Positions 8,857-17,048 of a stretch of 64,000 bases of DNA are shown here, in pieces. How positions within the stretch are numbered: the stretch's first letter is position 1; the number at the start of each line of letters is the position of its first letter. This stretch comes from Nonomuraea sp. SYSU D8015 (GTDB taxonomy: Bacteria; Actinomycetota; Actinomycetes; Streptosporangiales; Streptosporangiaceae), in contig NZ_MU084033.1 of the NCBI RefSeq assembly GCF_008065375.1, forward strand, positions 471 to 64,470, given 5' to 3'. Below the pieces are notes generated by a model that saw only the letters and a program-made list of their open reading frames with translations, did not search any database and had not been told where the DNA came from. The position numbers and the translations under genes are program-made.

Positions 8857-9203
8857 TCAGGCCCACCGGAACGCCCCCTCGCGCCAGGCATAGATCACTC
8901 CCACCATGAGCAGGCCCAGGAAGAGGAACATCTCCGCCACCGCAGCCGCTCCGATGTCAGCGACGACGAGCGCCCACGGATACATGAAGATCATTTCCAT
9001 GTCGAAGGCGAGGAAGACGAGCGTCACCGCGTACCAGCGCACATGGAACGCGACTGTGCGTGCTCTCGGGGACGCGCGCCGGACAAGAACGGGCCCGCTT
9101 CTACGGTGCCCGGCATCGTGGCCAGGCAAGCCACCGCATACAGGGTGCCCACGCCCGCCATGAGAAGGATCAACAGGCCCAGGAGAGCCGCCCAGACTTC
9201 CAT
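8857..9203 (-). pseudogene. nuoA: Orphan NADH-quinone oxidoreductase subunit A (NuoA-like), frameshifted
   Basis: NuoA is a three-helix membrane subunit of respiratory complex I. The start at ATG 9203 follows GGAGGGGGAG. Helix 1 is M-E-V-W-A-A-L-L-G-L-L-I-L-L; the conserved loop P-G-T-V-E-A-G-P-F-L-S-G and P-R-E-H-A follows. The family then expects S-R-F-H-V-R-W-Y; here a T appears missing from CGTTTCC near 9052, so V-R-W-Y-A-V-T-L-V-F-L-A-F-D-M-E and the last two helices continue in another frame to 8857. No other nuo gene lies nearby, so even intact it would be an orphan paralogue. Either a true lesion or a sequencing error at the T run. Confidence 0.7.
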
Positions 9204-9444
9204 GAGTTCTCCCCCTCCAGCTACTACGCGCCGTAGCTCTTGCGTGATGCGGCCCACCGCTGCATCACTCACCGATTTCCGGATTCCCCGCAAGCAGGCG
9301 ACCGGATGACTCACCCCCGCTGGAGAAGGCACCCGGCCGTCCGCGACGACCGCGGCGTCAGCCGTAACTCCTGCGCGCAAGGCCCCCGTTGGGGGTCGTC
9401 GTCGCGATCGTCCATCGGCCCATCGGCGCCGTTCTTCGATGTGG

Positions 9445-9786
9445 TCATCTGACGAGGGATCGCCAGCCGCCGCCGTATCGCTGACGAGCGTTCCCCTCCC
9501 CGGCCACAGCGGTGAGCACCGCCACGACAGCCCCCGCCACAGTGCTGTTGACCAGCGCAGGCGTGGCGTGCTGGATGATCAGCGGGGCGATGACCAGCCA
9601 TGCGCTGCAGAGCAGGTTGAGCCAGCGCAGGCCGCGCAGGATGGAAAACGCCGAAAGGAAGGAGATCGTGGCGATCAGCGGCCCGGCGGTTCTGAAGCTG
9701 TCGCTCACCGGCTCAGGACTGTCCAAGAGCGCGGGAGAGGCCATCAGCTCGATGCCGACCAGGGCGGCGAGGAACAGGGCGATCAT
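9445..9786 (-). CDS. Small membrane protein, third gene of the S2P/VKOR operon
   Basis: A 113-residue protein with about four predicted transmembrane segments (L-F-L-A-A-L-V-G-I, G-P-L-I-A-T-I-S-F-L, L-C-S-A-W-L-V-I-A-P-L, V-A-G-A-V-V-A-V-L). Its W-L-V-I-A-P core resembles the SPW-repeat membrane proteins of actinobacteria, but this is a tentative match. The ATG at 9786 overlaps the stop of the VKOR-like gene (ATGA), showing translational coupling. A small integral membrane partner for the redox or protease proteins upstream is possible. Confidence 0.7.
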   Translation of the reverse strand: MIALFLAALVGIELMASPALLDSPEPVSDSFRTAGPLIATISFLSAFSILRGLRWLNLLCSAWLVIAPLIIQHATPALVNSTVAGAVVAVLTAVAGEGNARQRYGGGWRSLVR

Positions 9787-10319
9787 GATGGCGTGCCTTT
9801 CCAGAACGCCAACCAGACGGATCCACCGTCCCGGCGCACCTTACGCAGCTGCTGCAGGCTGGCGAGCACCTCGTCCATGGCGCCGGGGATCATGGACAGG
9901 GAGATGACGGCCGAGGCCAGGCACAGCGCGCAGTAGGCCCCGTACAGCACGGGCTGGGCGATGACCAAAAGCACACTGACCAGCCCGAGCGGCCCCACGG
10001 CGATCCCGAACACGATCACGATCCACGGCATGGAACGCCACCTGCGCACGCCGCCGATCACTCCGGTCACCGCGTCCAGCAGGTAGCTACCGGCGCCGAG
10101 TGTGGCGTCGGAAACCGGCAGCACCCGAGACAACGGCGAGTTCAGCACGATGCGGCTGCCCTGGCCGAAGAACGGTTCCCACACCGTCGAGACGACCCGG
10201 TACTGATACAGGGCCAGGTAACCGGCGATGGCGAATCCCGCCGCAGCAAGAGCCACCAAAGGCAGTCGCTGGGACCAGGCCGACGGGTTGGACTGCCAGC
10301 CTGCCGGCGTGGCCGTCAC
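9783..10319 (-). CDS. Vitamin K epoxide reductase (VKOR)-family membrane protein
   Basis: A 178-residue integral membrane protein with about four helices. VKOR-family proteins pass electrons between quinone and periplasmic thiol oxidants to form disulfides. The active-site pair is present as Y-C-A-L-C at residues 130-133. The other, loop cysteine pair of classical VKORs is absent: the region W-E-P-F-F-G-Q-G-S to L-P-V-S-D-A has none. This fits the short actinobacterial VKOR-like family rather than a full disulfide generator. The GTG start overlaps the upstream stop (GTGA) and the gene end overlaps the next ATG, so all three genes of the operon are coupled. Confidence 0.85.
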   Translation of the reverse strand: MTATPAGWQSNPSAWSQRLPLVALAAAGFAIAGYLALYQYRVVSTVWEPFFGQGSRIVLNSPLSRVLPVSDATLGAGSYLLDAVTGVIGGVRRWRSMPWIVIVFGIAVGPLGLVSVLLVIAQPVLYGAYCALCLASAVISLSMIPGAMDEVLASLQQLRKVRRDGGSVWLAFWKGTPS

Positions 10320-12454
10320 AGTGTCCCGCCTCGCTGAAGCAGGGACAGCGTCTGGCTCAGGGTCTCCACGCCCTGCACGGTGAGGTCCTGGTCGGCCTGC
10401 TTGGCCTCCTGGACTTCCTCGTCCGGCACGAGGAAGATCTTCGCCCCTGCTTCCTCGGCGCCGATCGCCTTCTGCTCGACGCCGCCGACCACACCCACCG
10501 TGCCGTCGAGGCGGATGGTCCCGGTCGCGGCGATGTCGCGGCCCTTCGCGTAGTCCTCGCGGGCCAGCAGGTCGGCCACGGTGGTGGCGTAGATCAGCCC
10601 CGCCGACGGCCCGGCCACTTCCGGCCGGCTGGCGAAGGACACCTCGAACGGCAGGTCCACGCGCAGGTCCCGGGTCTGGCCCGCGATGCCGATGCCCACT
10701 CCTTGGGACAGCCGGGGCAGGTCGACGCTTTGCACGGTGACCTGTTGGGTGGCGCCCTGCCGCTCAATGGTCAAGGTGAAGGTGGTGCCGGCGGGGCGTG
10801 AGGAGACCATCTCCTGCAGGGTCCAGATGTGCTGGACGGGTTGTCCGTTGACGCGCACGATGACGTCTCCCGGCCGTAGCTTGCCCTGGACGGGCGCTTC
10901 CGGCAAGACCCCGGTCACCTGCACGCCCGTGCCGTGAATGGGCACGTCGATGCCGACGGCGCGGGCTCCGGCGGCGGCTGCCACTCGCCGGCTCTGTTCG
11001 AACAGCTGCCGCTGCTGTTTGAGGTAGTCCTCCGGCCGGACGTCCTGGGGGATGACCGCCGAGGCGCGCAGCACGTCCTGGTCGGGGCGGATACCAGCGA
11101 TGAGCGCGCCCCAGGCGTTGGGCTGCTCCAGGCGGACGGAGGTGGCCAGGTAGCGGCCGGTGACCGGGGTGACGGGGCGGCCTTGGATGGTGACATCGTC
11201 GGCGACGTCGAAGGCTGCGCCCGGGCTGACGACCACCAGTGGGGGCCGGTAGAACGCCGCCAGCACGGCCAGCAGGGCGAGCAGCGCCAGCCCGGTCGCC
11301 AAGGCCATCCCTCTCCGGCCGGCGCGTGGTTCCTCGGGCAGGCCGCGCAGGAGCCGTACCTCCATGGCGTGGGCCAGATCGGAGCCGGACACCATCCCGG
11401 CGACCCGGCCCTGCTCCATGACGACGGCCCGGTGGTTGTTGGCCCGCAGGGTGTCGAGGATGGAGACGATCTCGTCGTCGGGCGACACGACCGGTACCCG
11501 GTCGGCGGGCAGCATGATGTCGGCCACGGTCCGGTTGGTCCGCTGGCCCGGTGCGACGGCGGCGGCCTGCCGCAGGCTCACCAGGCCGGCCAGCCGTTCC
11601 TCGTCGACGACGGGGAAGGTGGAGAAGCGGGCATGGGTGGCCGTGGCGAGGAAGCCGTCCACGGTGACATCCGGGGGCACGGTGACGGGATCGCTGCGCA
11701 TCACGTCGCGGATGCGCAGCCCGCGCAGCGACTGGCGGGTGAGGGCGTCGTCGGCTTCGGCCTGCGCCGCCTGGGCCAGGAACCAGCCCAGCAGGACGAA
11801 CCACAGCCCGCCGAACCCGGTCCCGGTGAAAAAGCTGACCACGCCCAGGGCCACCAGGACGAATCCGAACGCTCTACCTGCCCCGGCCGCCCACTGGGTG
11901 GCCCGCAGGAAGCTGCGGCGCCAGGCCCACAGGGCCGCTCGCAGCACGCGGCCGCCGTCCAGGGGTAGCGCGGGAAGCATGTTGAAGACCAACAGCAGCA
12001 GGTTGATCACAGCGAGGTAGTCGGTCACCGCCACCACCGTCGCCGGCCAGCCGAGGAGCTCACCGGTCCACGTCAGGCCGTAGAAGGCGGCGGCCAGAGC
12101 GAGCGTGATCATCGGACCGGCGATCGCGACCCGGAACTCGGCTCGGGGCGATCCTGGTTGGCCTCGCAGGTGCGCCACGCCGCCGAGCAGCCAGAGAGTG
12201 ATCTCTTTGATCTCCACGCCTTGTCGTACGGCAGTGAGGGCGTGGCCGAGTTCGTGCAGCAGCACGGAGCCGAAGAACAGCACCGCCGCTACCGCGGCCA
12301 TGACCAGATAGGTCTCGCCGGTCAGACCGGGATAACTTGTCGGGAACACCCAGCCGGCCAGCGACCAGACGACCAGAGCGGCGATAAGCAGCCACGACCA
12401 GTGGGCCCCGATGGCGATGCCTTTGATGCGCAGGAACCGGAAGCTGGATGTCAT
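10316..12454 (-). CDS. Fusion protease: M50 site-2 protease, CBS pair, PDZ and Lon-type (S16) domain
   Basis: A 712-residue membrane protein. Residues 1-235 are a site-2 protease of the Rip3/SpoIVFB-like CBS group: multiple helices, zinc motif H-E-L-G-H at 67-71 and N-M-L-P-A-L-P-L-D-G-G-R near 158-169 with the third ligand Asp. Two CBS domains cover about 245-370 and may sense adenylates. A single helix at about 383-401 leads to a C-terminal half resembling YlbL-type secreted proteases: a PDZ domain (about 508-575) and a Lon catalytic domain with Ser617 in G-P-S-A-G and Lys662 in V-E-Q-K-A. These halves are normally separate proteins. All catalytic residues appear intact. First gene of a coupled operon with VKOR. 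Both joined domains are in one continuous frame, so the fusion is genuine in this sequence. Confidence 0.9.
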   Translation of the reverse strand: MTSSFRFLRIKGIAIGAHWSWLLIAALVVWSLAGWVFPTSYPGLTGETYLVMAAVAAVLFFGSVLLHELGHALTAVRQGVEIKEITLWLLGGVAHLRGQPGSPRAEFRVAIAGPMITLALAAAFYGLTWTGELLGWPATVVAVTDYLAVINLLLLVFNMLPALPLDGGRVLRAALWAWRRSFLRATQWAAGAGRAFGFVLVALGVVSFFTGTGFGGLWFVLLGWFLAQAAQAEADDALTRQSLRGLRIRDVMRSDPVTVPPDVTVDGFLATATHARFSTFPVVDEERLAGLVSLRQAAAVAPGQRTNRTVADIMLPADRVPVVSPDDEIVSILDTLRANNHRAVVMEQGRVAGMVSGSDLAHAMEVRLLRGLPEEPRAGRRGMALATGLALLALLAVLAAFYRPPLVVVSPGAAFDVADDVTIQGRPVTPVTGRYLATSVRLEQPNAWGALIAGIRPDQDVLRASAVIPQDVRPEDYLKQQRQLFEQSRRVAAAAGARAVGIDVPIHGTGVQVTGVLPEAPVQGKLRPGDVIVRVNGQPVQHIWTLQEMVSSRPAGTTFTLTIERQGATQQVTVQSVDLPRLSQGVGIGIAGQTRDLRVDLPFEVSFASRPEVAGPSAGLIYATTVADLLAREDYAKGRDIAATGTIRLDGTVGVVGGVEQKAIGAEEAGAKIFLVPDEEVQEAKQADQDLTVQGVETLSQTLSLLQRGGTL

Positions 12455-13057
12455 GGGCTTCCTCTCTGAGGGTCACTGACGGGTAAACGCGGTCCACCGG
12501 CCCAGCGTGGGGCCGCTGAGACCTTCGACGGGGAGCGTGCGGACAACACAGGCTCCCGGCACAGCTTTGGCTCGGTAGGCACTCGTGCTGCGACGTTGCG
12601 GTCACTCACGTTGCCCGCACATGGCTGCTAGCGGTCTGTGGCGGGCATGTCCGCGTCTACGCCAGCCCCTTTCCCCGTTATCGAGCCTTCATACGATGGT
12701 GCTCTTGCTCTCCGGGACACACGCCTGCGGGACCATGGAAAAGTGGCCAGTGTTGCTGTGCCGGAGTTCATGGGGGAACACGCCCGAATCGGGCCGCGTG
12801 GTCGCAAGGCCGTTGATCACTAAAGTAGGAGCGCTGTCTGCTCCTTGATCTCCCCGGGAATTAGGGATGACGTCGATCGATCGGACGGCGTATCCACGGT
12901 TTTGCCCGGGTGATATCGGCCCGGGCTCCTGGCTCGGTGGGAGAGCTTGCTCCACGGGCACCGGACGGCAGCCAGCCGTGGCGAAGGCGCCTCTGCCATC
13001 TGCCCGATCTTTAAGGATGGAATCGAGTATCAACTGCTAAGAGGAGACAGCGCGGGC
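12455..13057. other. 600-bp spacer upstream of the fusion protease operon
   Basis: Probably holds the promoter of the minus-strand operon starting at 12454. A plus-strand frame at 12638-12823 of about 60 codons has no recognisable motif. The GAGGAGA at about 13041 is the ribosome binding site for the next remnant. No other feature was identified. Confidence 0.35.
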
Positions 13058-13238
13058 ATGACCGAGACCAAACGGCAGCCTACCTGGACGTTTATGACCA
13101 ACCACCCGGGTGCTGCGCACCATCGCTGACAACCCGCACGGGCGCATCCGCGACATCGCCAAAACGATCGGCATCACCGAGCGCGCCGGGGCAGGCATCA
13201 TCGGCGATCTGCGCGAGATCATTGCAGGCCTCATGTAG
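13058..13238 (+). pseudogene. Winged helix-turn-helix regulator remnant
   Basis: ATG 13058 follows GAGGAGA. The first 16 codons (K-R-Q-P-T-W-T-F-M-T-N-H) match the opening of a common actinobacterial winged-helix family. A shift near 13108 moves to the frame reading V-L-R-T-I-A-D-N-P-H-G-R-I-R-D-I-A-K-T-I-G-I-T-E-R-A, the helix-turn-helix itself, then I-I-G-D-L-R-E. Expected wing residues are replaced by a stop at 13236-13238; traces may continue in another frame to about 13290. Inactive as a full regulator. Confidence 0.65.
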
Positions 13239-13377
13239 GTAGGCAACCGGAGGCCCTGGCGCTTTGTACAGGACGAGTTGCCCGAGGTGCTCCGTGAACC
13301 GGCTGACGTCTCGTCGTTGAGGCAGCCGCGATACCCCCGAGAGACCGTTTCGTGCATAGGTGTCCGGGTACGGTGCG

Positions 13378-14354
13378 ATGTTCATGAGGGTGAAGGACAA
13401 GGTGGTCATGGTCACCGGGGCCTCCAGCGGGATCGGCCGGGCGACAGCGCGGGCGTTCGCGACCAAGGGCGCGGCGGTCGTGCTGACCGCCCGGCGCGAG
13501 GACGCGCTCGACGCGGCTCTGCGCGCATGCCAGGACGGCGGGAACGAGGCGGTCGCGATAGCGGCCGACGTCACCGACGCGCGCGCCGTCGAGGAGCTGG
13601 CGCGGCGGGCGGTGGAGCGGTTCGGACGCATCGACGTGTGGGTCAACTGCGCGGCGGTCACCGTGTCGTCCGGTTCTCCGAGGTGCCCCTGGAGGACTTC
13701 CGCCGGGTGCTGGAGGTCAACGTCATGGGGTATGTCCACGGCGCCCGCGCCGTCCTCCCCTACCTGCGGAACCAAGGCAGCGGAATGCTGGTGAACGTCT
13801 CGTCGGTCGCCGGGGTGGTGGCAAAGCCGTACACGGCGGCCTACTGCATGTCGAAGTTCGCCCTCCGCTCCCTGTCAACCAGTCTGCGGCAGGAGCTGCG
13901 GCTGGAGGGCGACCGCAAGGTCAAGGTGTGCACCGTGCTGCCCGGCTCGATCGACACGCCGCTGTTTCAGCAGGCCGCCAACTACTCCGGCCGGCAGGTT
14001 CGGGCGCTGCCGCCGGTGTATTCGCCCGATCGGATGGCCGGCGTCATCGTGGGCGTGGTGCGGTGGCCACGCCGGGAGGTCGTGACGGGGCCGAGGGCCC
14101 GCAATCTGGTCATGCAATCCAAGCTGGTGCCCGGGTTCACCGAGCGGCTACTGGCCAGGCAGATGGACCGTAGACACCTGTTCAGGGACCGCACCGCAGC
14201 GCTCACGTCCGGCAACCTGTACGAGCCCGCTCTCGGTCCCGGCTCCGTCGACGGCGGCTGGCACGGCAGGCGCAAGACCGCGGTGCGGCGGACCCTGACG
14301 GCGGCCGCGCTGACCACCGGGGCGGTCGCCTGCGCGCGTCGTGTGTTGCGGTGA
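13378..14354 (+). pseudogene. Short-chain dehydrogenase/reductase with one frameshift
   Basis: An SDR of about 325 residues. Residues 1-95 carry the NAD(P)-binding motif T-G-A-S-S-G-I-G and the N-C-A-A block. The remainder, in frame -1, carries N-V-S-S-V-A-G, the catalytic Y-C-M-S-K (Y-x-x-x-K) and a long C-terminal extension with R-R-V-L-R at the end, as in membrane-associated SDRs. The shift lies between V-T-V near 13665 and R-F-S-E-V-P; loss of one base explains it. The last bases overlap the GTG of the next hydrolase gene. If the missing base is a sequencing error, the gene is functional; everything else looks intact. Confidence 0.75.
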
Positions 14355-15184
14355 ACCGCTGGCAAGGACATGAGTTCACGGCCGCCGCGGGCACGCGTGT
14401 CCACGCCGCCGTCCTGGGCAGCGCGTCGGCTCTCGAGGTGGTGTGCGTACACGGGCTCGGCTGCTCCCACCGGTACTTCCTGCCGCTGGCCCGGTGCCTG
14501 GCGCCCGCGTACCGGGTGGTCGTCCCGGACCTGCCGGGCTTCGGCCGCACCCGTGGCGGCCGGTCGCCGCTGGACATCCGCGGCCTGTCCCTGGCCTTGG
14601 CCGACTGGCTGCGCGCCACCCACCGCCGAGGCGTGCCGCTGGTGGCCAACTCCGTCGGCTGCCAGATCGTGGTGGACCTCGCGGTCCACTCCCCTGACCT
14701 GCTCGGCTCCGTGGTGCTCAACGGTCCCACCATGGACGGCAACGCGCGCACCTGGGTACGGCAGGTCAGGCGGTGGCTGGCGGACGGGTGGCGGGAACGA
14801 CCCGCTCTCGCCCTGGTCCTCGCCCGCGACTACCTCGACTGCGGGCCACGCCGGCTCCTGAACACCTTCCGCGCCGCCCTCGCCGACCCCATCGAACGCA
14901 AACTCCATCACGTCCACGTGCCCGCCGTCGTGGTCCGGGGCACCAAGGATCCGATCGTCACGCATGAGTGGGTGCAGGAGGTCGTCCGCCGCCTGCCCCG
15001 GGGCCGGCTGGCCGAGGTACCCGGCGCGGCCCACACCCTCAACTTCAGCGCCCCCGCCGAGCTGGCCCGCATTGTCACAACCCTCCTGGAAAACGCCGGC
15101 TCCGACGGCGCGACGACGCCTGGGGCCGTCTCCAGCCGTAAACCACCAGCCAATAACGCCGTCGGCAAGCTACGTCGCCGTTGA
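14351..15184 (+). CDS. Alpha/beta hydrolase
   Basis: A 277-residue soluble hydrolase of the alpha/beta fold. The oxyanion-hole region is V-H-G-L-G-C-S-H at about 33-40, P-D-L-P-G-F-G follows, and the nucleophile Ser101 sits in A-N-S-V-G-C. The acid is likely the Asp of R-G-T-K-D-P and the His that of A-A-H-T-L. The GTG start overlaps the SDR stop (GTGA), so the two are translationally coupled. Its closest relative in the window by motif is the hydrolase at 18419-19285 (A-N-S-L-G-C-Q), on the opposite strand. Substrate unknown; ester or lipid hydrolysis is a guess. Confidence 0.85.
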   Translation: MNRWQGHEFTAAAGTRVHAAVLGSASALEVVCVHGLGCSHRYFLPLARCLAPAYRVVVPDLPGFGRTRGGRSPLDIRGLSLALADWLRATHRRGVPLVANSVGCQIVVDLAVHSPDLLGSVVLNGPTMDGNARTWVRQVRRWLADGWRERPALALVLARDYLDCGPRRLLNTFRAALADPIERKLHHVHVPAVVVRGTKDPIVTHEWVQEVVRRLPRGRLAEVPGAAHTLNFSAPAELARIVTTLLENAGSDGATTPGAVSSRKPPANNAVGKLRRR

Positions 15185-15437
15185 CATAGGCCCGTAAATC
15201 GTCGGCAAGAAGGTGGCGCTGCCGCCGGCACCGTCGCACAACGTGGGGCTTCACCACGGGAGCCCCTGCACGGAAGCGAGGCTACCTGGCCGGTCGAACG
15301 ACCAGTGCGCTCCACGAGCCAGTTGACGTGACCGTCAGCATGATGGACAACACCACCGATATGAGGACTAGGCAGCCTATCCAGCCGCACGGCCGCGCAG
15401 CGCACAGGCGAACCCGCGTCGGCGTGTGGGGCCGGCC
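15185..15437. other. Convergent spacer
   Basis: About 250 bases between two converging operons. No clear hairpin terminator with a T-run was seen and no gene is supported. Confidence 0.35.
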
Positions 15438-17048
15438 TCAGGCGTCCCAGGAGGGTGCCGAGAAGGCGCGAAAGACGGGCCCCATCGCGTGGCGCCAGAG
15501 TGGGCAGGGGGGTTGCGGCTGATGGTCGAGGAATCGGGTGACCGATCTTTGGAACTCGGCTGAGTAGGGCACGTGCGGATGGATCACCGGGATGGGGCAG
15601 AGGTTGGCCGCGTGCTTCAGCGTTGGTCCGTCCGGCATCAGCGGGGTGTCGAAGGCGCTGGGTACGCTGAGCGCTCTCATGTGTGGGGGAAGCCGACCGG
15701 CGAGGGTTTTCTCGATGGCGGTGGGGTGGGCCAGCCATTCGCGGCCCAGTGGGGCGTCGGGGGTGAAGACCGATGTGCCGCCTGGCCGCGCCAGACGCGA
15801 GATGAGCCAGGTCACCACAGCGGCGGGCCAGCCGGTGCCGTGCTGGCCCTGCGGCGGGTAGGGCACCGGGTTGTCCGGGAACGGGCCCACGAGCACGAGC
15901 ACCGCACCCTGCGGGAGCCGGTGCCGCAGCGCGGCCTCCCAGGTGATCCACACCCCTTGGGAGTGGGTGATGAGCACGACCGGCGGCGGTAGGCCGGTGA
16001 GTTGGGCCGCCAGGCCGCTGATCAGCTGGTCGGTGGGGCGGAGGGTGTGTCGTGGCCGGTAGGGGGCCCCGGTGGTGATGGGGCACAGCGCCGCGTTTCG
16101 CGGCTGACCGGAGCCGGGACCCGCATAGGAGAAGTAGTAGGTCTGTCCGCAGGTGTAGCCGAGGTGGTGCGGGTCGATCTCGAGGATCGCCCCGTTCCCG
16201 GAAGAGGAGTCCACTCCTGACATCAGCATGAGTGACCCGCGTCGTGGAGTGGCGGGCTCTGGAGCTAGAGGCGGACTGGTCGGCCCGGCGGCCATGACCG
16301 CGGCGAGGAGCGCGGCCAGGGCAGCGCCGGCGCCGGCGAGGGTGCGTCGGGCCATGCGCAGGCCGGGGTCGGCGCGGAGGAAACGGATCGCGGCCAGGGT
16401 CAGCAGGGCCGAGACGGGGACGAGCGCCACCGGACCGACCGGCCGGGTCAGGTCCGCGACGGCGCCCAGCAGCGCCAGCGCGACCAGGTAAGCACCGACC
16501 GTTCCCAAGCGGAACCCGTGCCGGGCGGCCTCGGCGAATCCGCGGGCCAGCCGCGGGGGCGCCGCCCACAGGGCGGCCGCGGTGAAGGCGACGGCAGCGA
16601 GGGCGGCGATCATGCCCATCCAGAACAACCCGTAGTACAAAGTGGCGCCGGAGCCCACCGGCAGGGCGGCGGCGACCAGCGCCAGCGGCAGCATGACGAG
16701 GTACCAGCGGGCCGCGTAGGCCAACAGGCGCCGGTCGAAGCCGCCGAGCAGCAAGGTGAGCACGGTGATGCGCACGGTAAGGCAGGCCGCGACACCGGCG
16801 GCGAACACCGCAGGGCTGGGAGCGACCACCATCAGCACCCGGAGGTCGGCGATCAGGTCGAGCGGAGGCAGCGCGACCATGTGGAGCAGTCCGGCCCAGC
16901 GGGGCAGCACGCCGACGGCACCCAGGACGGTGACGGCCGCGGCCGCCGCGACAAGCGCACCAGGCCGGATGGGACGGATCTGCTCGGTGACCCGGCGCCG
17001 CCTGAGCACAGCTACGGCCTTGGCCTCGGTGAAAGGATTTCCGCCCAC
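15438..17048 (-). CDS. Membrane-anchored alpha/beta-hydrolase-like protein
   Basis: A 536-residue protein. Residues 30 to about 255 hold about seven predicted transmembrane helices. A hydrophilic C-terminal domain from about 270 contains a serine hydrolase-type elbow, T-H-S-Q-G with Ser363, after a hydrophobic strand (P-P-V-V-L-I), and G-P-F-P-D-N-P beyond. This would place a hydrolase domain on one membrane face. The gene start lies inside the end of the upstream gene (overlap 17012-17048), so the three minus-strand genes 19285 to 15438 form an operon. No named family recognised; the hydrolase assignment rests on the nucleophile elbow only. Confidence 0.75.
   Translation of the reverse strand: MGGNPFTEAKAVAVLRRRRVTEQIRPIRPGALVAAAAAVTVLGAVGVLPRWAGLLHMVALPPLDLIADLRVLMVVAPSPAVFAAGVAACLTVRITVLTLLLGGFDRRLLAYAARWYLVMLPLALVAAALPVGSGATLYYGLFWMGMIAALAAVAFTAAALWAAPPRLARGFAEAARHGFRLGTVGAYLVALALLGAVADLTRPVGPVALVPVSALLTLAAIRFLRADPGLRMARRTLAGAGAALAALLAAVMAAGPTSPPLAPEPATPRRGSLMLMSGVDSSSGNGAILEIDPHHLGYTCGQTYYFSYAGPGSGQPRNAALCPITTGAPYRPRHTLRPTDQLISGLAAQLTGLPPPVVLITHSQGVWITWEAALRHRLPQGAVLVLVGPFPDNPVPYPPQGQHGTGWPAAVVTWLISRLARPGGTSVFTPDAPLGREWLAHPTAIEKTLAGRLPPHMRALSVPSAFDTPLMPDGPTLKHAANLCPIPVIHPHVPYSAEFQRSVTRFLDHQPQPPCPLWRHAMGPVFRAFSAPSWDA

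Noticed and set aside
12462..12486. GGGTAA upstream of the fusion protease
   Set aside because: It points away from the operon and has no GTAT at the right spacing.
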